This document shows, one piece after another, positions 49,774-58,094 of a stretch of 64,000 bases of DNA. This DNA comes from RZZS01 sp964498755 (lineage in GTDB: Bacteria; Pseudomonadota; Alphaproteobacteria; Micavibrionales; Micavibrionaceae): assembly GCA_964498755.1 (NCBI GenBank), contig CAZCIB010000001.1, forward strand, positions 52,992 through 116,991, in the 5' to 3' direction. The notes under the pieces are model-generated. The model did not search any database. It had not been told where the DNA came from and worked only from the letters and a program-made list of their open reading frames with translations. The position numbers were made by a program, and so were the translations under genes. Every line of letters begins with the position of its first letter. Position 1 is the stretch's first letter.

Positions 49774-51468
49774 TTAGAACAACCGCAACACGGACTGCTG
49801 GGACTGCGTCGCGATGGACAGCGACACGGTCGCAAGCTGCTGTCTGGTCTGCAGAGCGGTCAGCTTTGCGGCTTCCTCGTTCTGGTCGGCCAGGGTGAGG
49901 TCATCAGCCGCCGCGTTGAGCGTGGCAACCGTCGATTCTGCGAAGCTTTCACGGGTGCTGATGATGTTCAGGTCCGTGGTGATCCGCGTCGAGAAGCCCC
50001 GAACCGATTCACGCGCAGCCAGCACGTTGGTACGGAAGCTGTCGATCTGCGACTGGGAGCCGAAGTTGGCGGCGTCCAGGCTAAGACCGGCCGAGGTGAA
50101 GGTTACGCCTTCCGTCGTCAGGCTGCTGGAGCGGTCCGCGTTGAAGAACGTTTCCAGCGAGTCGCCGTTGAGCAGGTTGACGCCCGCAAGCTCGGCTTCC
50201 TCAACGGCCAGGTCGATCTGGGACCGAAGCGTGTTGAAGCTCTCTTCCAGCTGGGAGATTTGACCAGCCTGAGCCCCAAAGCGGAGCGTTTCTTCAACAC
50301 CTACCGCATCGGATTTATCGGAGTCAACGACGTCAACCCTGTTGAAGGTGTCGAAGCCTCCAAAATTGAGGTTGAACTCAGCTTCGGCCGTACCGGCTCC
50401 AGAAGCATCAGCGGCGCCTACCTGAACGGCGGCGACATCAGCGCTTATCGCCGCAACGCTTAGCTTGCCTGTGGTATCGTCGAAGCTGGCACGGATAAAG
50501 TCACCAGCATCGCCGTCGTTAATGGCGTCAACAAGACCCTGAATAGTTGCTCCGCCAGAAGAGATGTCGACTGAGGCCGTCGCAAGTGAGTTTCCGTTAG
50601 TGTCGAGAACTTCAAAAGTGGCTTTATCGCCTGTGTCAGCGCCAACAACCAACGTGTTGCCACCACCTGCCTCATCTGTGAGACCATTCAGACTGTCACT
50701 TGCATTGGCAAGATTCGCGCCGCTGAATAACGCAAGTGACGTCAATGTCGTTCCTGCGGTTATTGTGGCGGCCAGCCTGTCAGTGCTTCCGTCGGCGTTA
50801 TCTTCAACGCTAACAATATCGCTCAACCCAAGCGAAGCGGCTAACTGCTGCTCAGTGTCGCCTCCAGCAGCTGTGAAGCCGATCCTCAAGGGTGATCCGC
50901 TCTCAGTAGCCGTGAGCTTCAGTCGACCGTCATTGGTCAATTCAGCGCTTAAGCCATCTTTAGAGTCAATTTCCGCTACAAGTTGATTGATTGTGATGTT
51001 TTGGTCGAGATCAATTGTATAGGCCGCATCGTCTCCATCTGAATCCACAACAGTCAGTAGGAGATCAGATGCGCCGGCAATGCCGAGATCCACTTCGACA
51101 TCGTCGACGCCGGACAGGTCAGCATTACCAGTTACCGTGGCAACGCCTGTTCCGGAAGACAGGTTTTCTTCTGCCTGGTTCAGAAGCGATTCGGCTTCGT
51201 CAACAAGGCTTTCGATCGCCGTTGCGCCGTTATTGGCTTGCTCAACCGTACGCAGCGACTGGGAAATGCCGTCGAGGACGCGTCCAAGGTCGCCGGCGCG
51301 GTCGCCGAAACCACGGGCTTTTGCGAAGTTAATGGGATCATCGAACACCGAGTTGACCTCACGGCCCGTCGACAGACGGTTCGTAACGACGTCAATGGCG
51401 CTGGATGTACTTTGCAGTGAAGTAAGATTCTGCCGTAGGGCAGCTGTAAGTGCGACATCACTAGACAT
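49774..51468 (-). CDS. fliC: Flagellin
   Basis: Filament protein of 564 residues. The conserved N-terminal (ALTAALRQNLTSLQSTSSAIDVVTNRLSTGREVNSVFDDPINF, spread over about 5-48) and C-terminal (RITTDLNIISTRESFAESTVATLNAAADDLTLADQNEEAAKLTAL, spread over about 495-545) D0/D1 parts are intact. The centre is long. It has two segments around TINQLVAEIDSKDGL (about 150) and TIQGLVDAINDGDAGDF (about 305) that look like Flagellin_IN repeats. The start has AGGAAAGGAG (51477-51486) 8 bases upstream. It is the only flagellin in the window. Confidence 0.95.
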   Translation of the reverse strand: MSSDVALTAALRQNLTSLQSTSSAIDVVTNRLSTGREVNSVFDDPINFAKARGFGDRAGDLGRVLDGISQSLRTVEQANNGATAIESLVDEAESLLNQAEENLSSGTGVATVTGNADLSGVDDVEVDLGIAGASDLLLTVVDSDGDDAAYTIDLDQNITINQLVAEIDSKDGLSAELTNDGRLKLTATESGSPLRIGFTAAGGDTEQQLAASLGLSDIVSVEDNADGSTDRLAATITAGTTLTSLALFSGANLANASDSLNGLTDEAGGGNTLVVGADTGDKATFEVLDTNGNSLATASVDISSGGATIQGLVDAINDGDAGDFIRASFDDTTGKLSVAAISADVAAVQVGAADASGAGTAEAEFNLNFGGFDTFNRVDVVDSDKSDAVGVEETLRFGAQAGQISQLEESFNTLRSQIDLAVEEAELAGVNLLNGDSLETFFNADRSSSLTTEGVTFTSAGLSLDAANFGSQSQIDSFRTNVLAARESVRGFSTRITTDLNIISTRESFAESTVATLNAAADDLTLADQNEEAAKLTALQTRQQLATVSLSIATQSQQSVLRLF

Positions 51469-51541
51469 GATGTATTCTCCTTTCCTAGGTGTTATATAGA
51501 CCGGAATCCTCCCGATCTCTTTCAGAGTACCATGGAAAAGA

Positions 51542-51557
51542 TTAACTGGAAATTAAC
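51542..51557. promoter_or_regulatory. CtrA-type box TTAA-N7-TTAAC upstream of flagellin
   Basis: TTAACTGGAAATTAAC has exact N7 spacing. It lies 74-89 bases before the flagellin ATG. On the minus strand the site reads GTTAATTTCCAGTTAA. ctrA is in this window at 23514-24221. No good sigma-54 site was found in the 130 bases before the gene. Confidence 0.6.
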
Positions 51558-51600
51558 AAGTTGGATTTTTAAACAGGCTTTTATGCATCTTTCTGGCAGG

Positions 51601-53199
51601 CTACTGTAAGAATTTGGCTTTGAGAAAAAAATCAACCGATTGATCGTAATAGGACGCGACAATATTTGTTAAAGCTTGATCGTCGCCGAGAGTCTCCCGG
51701 GAAAGATCAGATTCTAAACGACCGTTTTTCACTTCGGCTTTGAGTTTTTTGACAATCTTGTCTTTTGTGCTCTCACCATCGCAAAGAGACATGATTCTTC
51801 TTTGTAGAGGATCATCAAAGATCACCACGTAATCTTCGAGGTTTGTGATTCGGCTCATATTGCCTAGTCCGCATTGATAGCGGGCCAGCCGTGACGCTCT
51901 GGGTTTTTTGGGTGGTTTGACCGCATATTGGATTTCCTGAGCGTGAGGCATCAGCATGCCTTTTAATAAAAAAATTACTGAGTTTTTTTTCAGAAATGCC
52001 AGAAATTTCTCACGTTCTTCGTTAACGCCCACATTAAGCGCGCCGTTGCAAATTTGTTCAAGGGACATAGGGCGCCCGTTTTCAGAGTGCATATATCGCA
52101 TCATCCCATTGATGAGCGGGTTGTCTGCTTTGAAAACTGTTTTGCCGTTGAGATTCTTATACTCTGTGCTTGCATCCAAAGGCCCCTCCGTGCTGACCGG
52201 CTTGACTATAGGTCTAAAATAAAGATCGCGAACATTATCTGGCGCAAAACTTCTATTCAGGGGCTTGTTGCCGTGACAGATAACAGACTGACGAAACTGA
52301 CGGTTTCTGATAAAATCCATGTACTGCTCTTGCTTAACAAGATCGCTGATCTTTTTAATAAAATCTTTTGTCTCCCCTGGCATGTTTCCTGCGAACATGG
52401 TTTCGATAGAGGAATCGCCAACATACTTCAGTTGATGTTTCTCGATGTGGTCGTTGAATTCAGTCAGGTAAAAGGGATTGTTCTCCTCTTCCAGGAATTC
52501 GTGAACAAAGTAATAGTCCTGCTTTGGCAAGACTTTTTCTTCCATGTAGGAAAGGGCATTCCTGCTATAGGCGTCTTGTGGCGTGTACTTGGACAGAACT
52601 TTAATCAATGCCCGGGCCTGGGCGGCCTTTTCCTCCGTGCTCTCAATATTGCGGATGTGCAGCAGCATCATCTCCCGCATCGTCCGCAGCGGGCCCCAGC
52701 CGGGCATCGCGTTATAAGAGATAAACGCAAGGCCGTCGGGGCTCATGCGGTTCCGGCAAATCTCCAGAATTTTCTCGCGCACGAAATCCGGCACCCACGA
52801 ATAAACGCCGTGACACATAATGTAATCAAAGGCGCCCCAGCTTTCGTCGATATCCATGATGTTGGTGGCGCTGAAGCTGCAATTTTTGAGGCCGAGGCCT
52901 TCTTTGTGCCGGTTGGCGTCGGCGATCTGGCGTTCCGACAGGTCGATTCCAACATATTCCGACTGCGGGAATTTGACCGCCAGCGGCAGAATATTTCCGC
53001 CGCCGGCGCAGCCAAGCTCCAGAACGCGGCATTTGTCGATAGGCGGCGGGGTGAGGCCGAAGAGCTTGCCCACGCAATACAGCCTGTCCGGGTGCGATTG
53101 CGCAAACGGATAGCTGTCATAGGGGGTTTCGTCATAGCTTGTCCCCGTGCCTATGGTTTCGGATTTCTGGTTTTCGATTTTTGCGTCGGAAGCGGCCAT
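51601..53199 (-). CDS. SAM methyltransferase with regulatory domain
   Basis: A 532-residue cytoplasmic enzyme. The class I methyltransferase motif I reads VLELGCAGGGNILPLA (around residues 60-75), and YVGIDLSERQIADANR is motif II. The middle and C-terminal parts match the methyltransferase regulatory domain (PF10119) of similar proteins (IRNIESTEEKAAQARALI and PFYLTEFNDHIEKHQL). Position between flagellin and flgE suggests a flagellar protein as substrate. Methylated flagellins are known, but nothing here proves it. Confidence 0.85.
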   Translation of the reverse strand: MAASDAKIENQKSETIGTGTSYDETPYDSYPFAQSHPDRLYCVGKLFGLTPPPIDKCRVLELGCAGGGNILPLAVKFPQSEYVGIDLSERQIADANRHKEGLGLKNCSFSATNIMDIDESWGAFDYIMCHGVYSWVPDFVREKILEICRNRMSPDGLAFISYNAMPGWGPLRTMREMMLLHIRNIESTEEKAAQARALIKVLSKYTPQDAYSRNALSYMEEKVLPKQDYYFVHEFLEEENNPFYLTEFNDHIEKHQLKYVGDSSIETMFAGNMPGETKDFIKKISDLVKQEQYMDFIRNRQFRQSVICHGNKPLNRSFAPDNVRDLYFRPIVKPVSTEGPLDASTEYKNLNGKTVFKADNPLINGMMRYMHSENGRPMSLEQICNGALNVGVNEEREKFLAFLKKNSVIFLLKGMLMPHAQEIQYAVKPPKKPRASRLARYQCGLGNMSRITNLEDYVVIFDDPLQRRIMSLCDGESTKDKIVKKLKAEVKNGRLESDLSRETLGDDQALTNIVASYYDQSVDFFLKAKFLQ

Positions 53200-53298
53200 G
53201 TTTCATTCCTGATGGTTAACGAAGTAAGGATCAGTCAGGGGAACAGTATAAGGGCATCGGGCGCAAGATGCGAGAGGGGATGACGCCTTTGCTCAAAA

Positions 53299-53392
53299 CG
53301 TCGCCCCGGACGGCCTTTGGCCGATCCGGGGTTTATGCCACGGAAGGTTGTCAAGCCTCCGGCGGAAATCCCGGATCACGTCCGGGATGACG
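53299..53392. repeat. CCCCGGA / TCCGGGG inverted repeats
   Basis: CGTCGCCCCGGACGGCC..GGCCGATCCGGGG (from 53299) and AATCCCGGATCACGTCCGGGATGACG (to 53392), with GATGACGCCTTT repeated on both sides. Same family as the element around the GIY-YIG gene. It fills the ~200-base gap between the methyltransferase and flgE2. Confidence 0.75.
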
Positions 53393-53405
53393 CCTTTACT
53401 TAGCG

Positions 53406-55208
53406 TTAACGCAGTCTGATCAAATCTTCCGTCATCTGGTCGACGGTGTTGATCACCCGGGTGGAGGCGGTGAAGGTCCGCTGCGAGACGATCAGCTTGG
53501 CGAACTCGTCCGCGATGTCGACGTTCGAGGTCTCAAGCGTGGAAGGCTCGACGAAGCCCGCGCCGCCGCTTCCGGCCTCGCGCAGGTTTTCTTCGCCCGA
53601 TTCTTCCGTTTCGCTATAGGCCGTACCGGAAACTTCCTGCAGCCCGTTCGGGTTCGCGAACGTTACCAGCGGCACTTTATAGAGATCGGCCGATGCGCCG
53701 TTCGAGAACCGCGCCACGATCACGCCGTCCCGCGTGAGTTCAACGCCCGTTCTGAGGCCAAGCTCGGCGCCGTTCTGATCCGAGAAGATCACGTCGAAAT
53801 TCCCGGCGAACTGGCTGAAGCGGTTCACGTCGATCCGGATGTCCTGCAAAGCCGAGCCGTTGTTGAAGTCGAGGTTTTGCAGCTCGACGTCAATATTGCC
53901 CTCCGGGTCGGGCGCTGCGTTCAGGGAGCCGTCCGTATCGAAGTTCAGCAGGCCTTGAGTGGCCAGCGAGCCATCCGGGTAACTGATTTTAAGCTCCCAC
54001 CAGCCTTGCGTATTGGGCGTCGTCGGGTTGGCGAAGGCGGGGAAAACCGGATTGGCGAGGGATTGGTCGTTTGCCGGGTAGTTCGCCGCTATGGCCGTGG
54101 GCGCGGCTGTTACGGAGACCGCCGTGTCAAGGTTAAGCGAGCCGGCCCCGCCATTCACGGGCGTGCCCTGACCGGCGACGTTCGCAAATGTGAAGCTGTC
54201 GGTAACATTTTCGGCCTGAATAATGATCTGACCGCTGCTGTCGATGCGCGCTTCCAGATTACTGCCGCTGGGCGTGCCGAAATCATAGTTTCTAATGGCC
54301 GTGATGAAGTCCTGCACAGTACTGACCGTGTTTGTAACTGTAGTGGAGTCGTTGTCCGTAACCCCATCATTGTCAAATTCAATCACAAGGTCAGGGTTCG
54401 TGGCGCCCGCCATGGTGATGCTGACCTCGTCACTGTCACTAATGCCCGTTAACACATCGACCAGATTGTCTGATGGCGATAATTCAACGCCGGTCTGCGT
54501 TGTGATGTTCGCCATAGGGCCGGTAATTTTGCGGAAGCTGAGGTCCAGCGTCTGCGCCGAACCCAGCGAGTCAAACACGGTCAGGCCTCGGGAGAAAGAA
54601 GTCTGTTGCGTGTTTGGAACAGGAAGGCCGATGCCGCTGACCGCCGTGCCGCCGTTATTCACCGTCTGGATGTCCGGCTCGTTCGCGTCCACGTTAATTG
54701 CAAGCTCCGCCGTTGTCGTCGGGCGCGTCAGACCGCCAAGGAAGGCGACGTCGGCCGCGACAAGCGAGCTCAGGTCGCCCTGGCCTGCGGGCAGGTTGCC
54801 ATTTGAGTCTATCGGCCAGGCGAACATGACGTAGCCGGCCGTATTCCTGAGCAGTCCTTGCGCGTCTTCGGAGAACGAGCCGGAGCGGGTATACAGGAAT
54901 TCCTGCCCTGAATCCGTCGAGCGCTTGACCGGGAACATGCCGTTGCCGGAAATCGCCGCGTCCGTGGCCGACGCGGTTTGCTGGATCGGGCCCTGCTGGT
55001 CGACGCGCTGAACCCGCGTGACCGAAACCGTGCCAGGGGAAAACCTTGACGACCGGCTTTCCGTGGTAACGAGCGAATCAAAGAACGCTTCCGAGCGTTT
55101 GAAGCCCGTTGTGCTTACGTTCGCGATGTTGTTCGAAATCATGGCCGTGTTCTGGCTCTGCGCCGCAAGCGAGGACACGCCGGTGAAAAGGGATCCGAAG
55201 AGTGACAT
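53406..55208 (-). CDS. flgE: Flagellar hook protein FlgE, paralogue 2
   Basis: A 600-residue hook protein. N-terminal rod-type motif (SLFGSLFTGVSSLAAQSQNTAMISNNIANVSTTGFKRSEAFFDSLV, spread over about 2-48) and C-terminal end (EFAKLIVSQRTFTASTRVINTVDQM) are both conserved. The middle differs greatly from its neighbour at 55334-57205. A GNGMFPVKRST segment fits the D1 domain. It is one of two adjacent full-length FlgE proteins. Confidence 0.93.
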   Translation of the reverse strand: MSLFGSLFTGVSSLAAQSQNTAMISNNIANVSTTGFKRSEAFFDSLVTTESRSSRFSPGTVSVTRVQRVDQQGPIQQTASATDAAISGNGMFPVKRSTDSGQEFLYTRSGSFSEDAQGLLRNTAGYVMFAWPIDSNGNLPAGQGDLSSLVAADVAFLGGLTRPTTTAELAINVDANEPDIQTVNNGGTAVSGIGLPVPNTQQTSFSRGLTVFDSLGSAQTLDLSFRKITGPMANITTQTGVELSPSDNLVDVLTGISDSDEVSITMAGATNPDLVIEFDNDGVTDNDSTTVTNTVSTVQDFITAIRNYDFGTPSGSNLEARIDSSGQIIIQAENVTDSFTFANVAGQGTPVNGGAGSLNLDTAVSVTAAPTAIAANYPANDQSLANPVFPAFANPTTPNTQGWWELKISYPDGSLATQGLLNFDTDGSLNAAPDPEGNIDVELQNLDFNNGSALQDIRIDVNRFSQFAGNFDVIFSDQNGAELGLRTGVELTRDGVIVARFSNGASADLYKVPLVTFANPNGLQEVSGTAYSETEESGEENLREAGSGGAGFVEPSTLETSNVDIADEFAKLIVSQRTFTASTRVINTVDQMTEDLIRLR

Positions 55209-55223
55209 TTTTTAACTCCTTTT

Positions 55224-55329
55224 GGTTGCAAGTTGCAAGTTACAAGTTACAAGGCGGGCGTTGCTTGTGATGGCGCATGACGGGGTAGTCTTGCGCTTCT
55301 TGCAACTTGTACCTTGTAGCCTGCAACTC
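55224..55329. repeat. Heptad inverted repeat (GTTGCAA / TTGCAAC) between two flgE genes
   Basis: The left arm (55224-55254) repeats GTTGCAA and GTTACAA; the right arm (55299-55329) repeats the complement TTGCAACTTGTACC. It is the only DNA between the two flgE genes. Confidence 0.8.
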
Positions 55330-55333
55330 TTAT

Positions 55334-57205
55334 TCATCGGCTCATCTCCGATAATCTCTGGGTCATCTGGTCGATTGTGGTGATGACCTTCGAATTCAGC
55401 GTATAGCCGCGCTGGCTCACGATCATGCGCCCGAACTCGTCGGCGATATCCACATTCGCGTTTTCCAGCGTGGCCGGGTTAACAAATCCTGCGCCCATCG
55501 TTCCGGGCGTTGTAATCACGGCGCTCCCGGACTCGGCGGTTTCTTCAAAGACGGTGCCGCTCCGGTCGTTGAGATTGTTGGGGCTGTTAAAGACGGCCAG
55601 CGGTATCTGATAGAGGTTCTGGCGCAGTCCGTTTGAAAAGCGCGCCTGAACTATGCCATCCGCCGTAATGTCAACGCCGGTGCGCTGGCCTGCGCCTGCG
55701 CCGTTCTGGTCAGCGGTGATCACGGTAAACTCGCCGGCGAATTGCGTGAAGTTCGTGATATCGACGGTAAAGCCGACTTCATCGCCGGTCGTCGCCGGGT
55801 CAAAGTCAACCGGCGTCGTGGCCAGATCAAGCGTGACTCGACCGTCAGCGTCGGGCGTTGCGTTCAGCAGTCCGTCCGTTCCGAAGTTGATCAGGCCCGT
55901 GCGGTCCTCAATCAGGGTCTGTCCGGTCGGGTCCGCAGGATCAGGCTTTTTCACTGAAAGCTCCCACCAGCCGAAAGGATTGGGGTCGGTCGAATTCGCA
56001 AAAGCCGGAAAATCCTCCTGATCAGGATAAGCCGGTGGAGTGACAGGCGGAAGCGCTGGTGGAGCGGTCGCCCCGGGCGCGGCAGCCGCATTGATGTCGA
56101 AGTCCGGCTCGTATATGTAATCCGCAGGCGAGTCGGGGTCCTGAACAACGTTCAAACCCGTGTTGCCAAGCGGGTTATTCGGTCCCGGCTCGGCCAAAGT
56201 GATCGTAGCCGAAGGATTGACCGCGCGGACGAGCAGGCGGCCTTCCGGATTGATATTGGCTACAAGTCCGGCTTCCGGCGTCGTTCCGTGCTGGTCCAGC
56301 GCGTCAAGCAGGCCTTTCACCGTGGCGATCTGGTTGATGGACGGATCATCGCCCAGCGCAGGATCTACAAACATATAGGTTTCGACGTCGCCATCGACAT
56401 CGACTGTGAAGGTGTCTCCGTCGGCAATCCCCGAAGTTGCCGGGCCGCCGACAAACGGCGTGTCGGTTTCAAACGGAATCGGGGTGTTTGAGGTAAAGTG
56501 CGCCATCGGGCCGACCACTTTGCGGAACTGGAAGGTGACGTCATGCTGGACGTCCTGCGCCGTAACCGCCGGAACAACGCCGGGCGCGGTCAGCGGACGG
56601 CTGTCAAAAACGGTTATCGTCCTTGAAAAGTGAACTCCCTGATCGGTTACGGGCAGTTGTTGCGGCGGCGAAATCGAATGCGGATCAATATCGCGCTGCG
56701 CGGCGTTCAGATTAAGTTTCAGCGTCGCCTGCGTTGTCGCTACGGGCGCAAGGTCAAGCACGTCGACATCGACCGGAACGAGGGAAGAGGCGTCCGCGCC
56801 GCCAACCAGCATGTCATTCTGGTCAAACGCCCAGGCGTGAAGCACGTACCCGGCCGTGTTGCGCAGTATGCCATTGCGGTCTTCGCTGAATGTGCCGTTT
56901 CTCGTGTACACAAGATCAAGGTTAGGGTCTTCGTTTGCGCGCACGGCGAAGAACCCGTTTCCGGAAACGGAGATATCGGTGGCGATGCCGGTTTGCTGGA
57001 TGCCGCCCTGCTGGTCGGCGCGCATGACTCTCTGGGCCTGAACGCCGCCGCTGCCGCGCGTTGTCACCAGCTCGTTGAAAAACGCTTCCGAACGCTTGTA
57101 GCCGGTTGTCGAGGAATTGGCGACGTTCTGAGAGACCATGGCCGTCGCCTTGGCCTGCGCGATCATTCCGGATGCGCCGGTATATAAGGATCCAAAGAGG
57201 CTCAT
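55334..57205 (-). CDS. flgE: Flagellar hook protein FlgE, paralogue 1
   Basis: A 623-residue hook protein with a conserved N-terminal (SLFGSLYTGASGMIAQAKATAMVSQNVANSSTTGYKRSEAFFNELV, spread over about 2-48) and C-terminus (EFGRMIVSQRGYTLNSKVITTIDQM). Its start codon is inside the end of flgD (4-base overlap), so the pair is coupled. The longer length, with a Pro-rich insert around residues 370-400 (APPALPPVTPPAYP), sets it apart from paralogue 2. Confidence 0.93.
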   Translation of the reverse strand: MSLFGSLYTGASGMIAQAKATAMVSQNVANSSTTGYKRSEAFFNELVTTRGSGGVQAQRVMRADQQGGIQQTGIATDISVSGNGFFAVRANEDPNLDLVYTRNGTFSEDRNGILRNTAGYVLHAWAFDQNDMLVGGADASSLVPVDVDVLDLAPVATTQATLKLNLNAAQRDIDPHSISPPQQLPVTDQGVHFSRTITVFDSRPLTAPGVVPAVTAQDVQHDVTFQFRKVVGPMAHFTSNTPIPFETDTPFVGGPATSGIADGDTFTVDVDGDVETYMFVDPALGDDPSINQIATVKGLLDALDQHGTTPEAGLVANINPEGRLLVRAVNPSATITLAEPGPNNPLGNTGLNVVQDPDSPADYIYEPDFDINAAAAPGATAPPALPPVTPPAYPDQEDFPAFANSTDPNPFGWWELSVKKPDPADPTGQTLIEDRTGLINFGTDGLLNATPDADGRVTLDLATTPVDFDPATTGDEVGFTVDITNFTQFAGEFTVITADQNGAGAGQRTGVDITADGIVQARFSNGLRQNLYQIPLAVFNSPNNLNDRSGTVFEETAESGSAVITTPGTMGAGFVNPATLENANVDIADEFGRMIVSQRGYTLNSKVITTIDQMTQRLSEMSR

Positions 57206-57927
57206 GTCGCGGCCTCCTCTTCAGGTTGCTCTTCTTCCGCAGGCGGGGCCTCAGTTATCGGGGCAGGGGCCTGTTTGGCTTTCAGTACGTTTGAAAGCGG
57301 AACGGCGCGCTCGCCAACCAGCATAAAGATTTGCCCGTCCTGCGTCTCAACGCCGTCAACGCGTCCCGACACGACTGTTGAGGTTTCAACCACGTCATCG
57401 TCGTCGGAGGCGTCGATACGGACCTGATAGGTGCCGGGCTCAAGCTGGAACCCGCCGTCGCTGGTTCCGTCCCAGATAAACTGGTGCGCGCCTGCGCCGG
57501 TCTCGGCTTCTTCGGAATAAACGACGTCCCCCGTTTCATCGAGGATGAACAGCCTTGACGCGCGCGCGGATTCGCTGAGCGCATAGTCAATAGTTACAGG
57601 GGTTTCGCCATTAAAGTTAAACTCGGATGACAGGTAGCTGATATCGAGGCCGACATAGCCAAGGGCGCTGCCGAACGCGTTTGAAACGCCCAGCTGCACA
57701 AGGCTGTCGAGCTTCTGGTTCGAGTTGATCTGCTGTTCGACCTGGCTGAACTGGACAAGCTGGTTGGTAAACTCGCTCGTGTCCATGGGATTAAGCGGAT
57801 CCTGATTTTGAAGCTGCGTCGTCAGCAAGGTCAGGAACTGCGTAAAGTCCTCTGCCAGACTTGCGACAGTCGCGCTGGTTTGCCGCTGCTGGTTGACCGC
57901 CGTATTGATGTTGACTTCACTGGTCAT
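57202..57927 (-). CDS. flgD: Hook assembly scaffold FlgD
   Basis: A 241-residue hook cap. LAEDFTQFLTLLTTQLQNQDPLNPMDTSEFTNQLVQFSQVEQQI (spread over about 23-66) is the FlgD N-terminal signature. The C-terminal Ig-like domains (FIWDGTSDGGFQLEPGTYQV) are present. An acidic Pro/Glu tail ends the protein. Coupled with flgE1 downstream. Confidence 0.94.
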   Translation of the reverse strand: MTSEVNINTAVNQQRQTSATVASLAEDFTQFLTLLTTQLQNQDPLNPMDTSEFTNQLVQFSQVEQQINSNQKLDSLVQLGVSNAFGSALGYVGLDISYLSSEFNFNGETPVTIDYALSESARASRLFILDETGDVVYSEEAETGAGAHQFIWDGTSDGGFQLEPGTYQVRIDASDDDDVVETSTVVSGRVDGVETQDGQIFMLVGERAVPLSNVLKAKQAPAPITEAPPAEEEQPEEEAAT

Positions 57928-57950
57928 TTTAGCGCTCCCTGTCTGTCGCA

Positions 57951-58094
57951 GTTGCGAGTTGCGAGTTGTGCGTTGCGAGTTTGAGGTACGAGCCTTCTGC
58001 GAATACTCGTTTTACAACTCTCACGTTTTTGCTGTGTCTGACTGTTTCCTTCATTTCTTTCTACTCGCTACTCACCACTGGCGACTCGCTACTA
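57951..58094. repeat. Heptad inverted repeat (GTTGCGA / TCGCTAC)
   Basis: The left arm 57951-57979 repeats GTTGCGA. The right arm 58061-58094 repeats CTACTCG/GACTCGC and reaches the fliK stop codon. It lies between fliK and flgD. Confidence 0.75.

Noticed and set aside
52054..53283. 409-codon plus-strand frame
   Set aside because: Opposite-strand shadow of the methyltransferase. It has no family pattern, while the minus-strand frame has clear SAM motifs.
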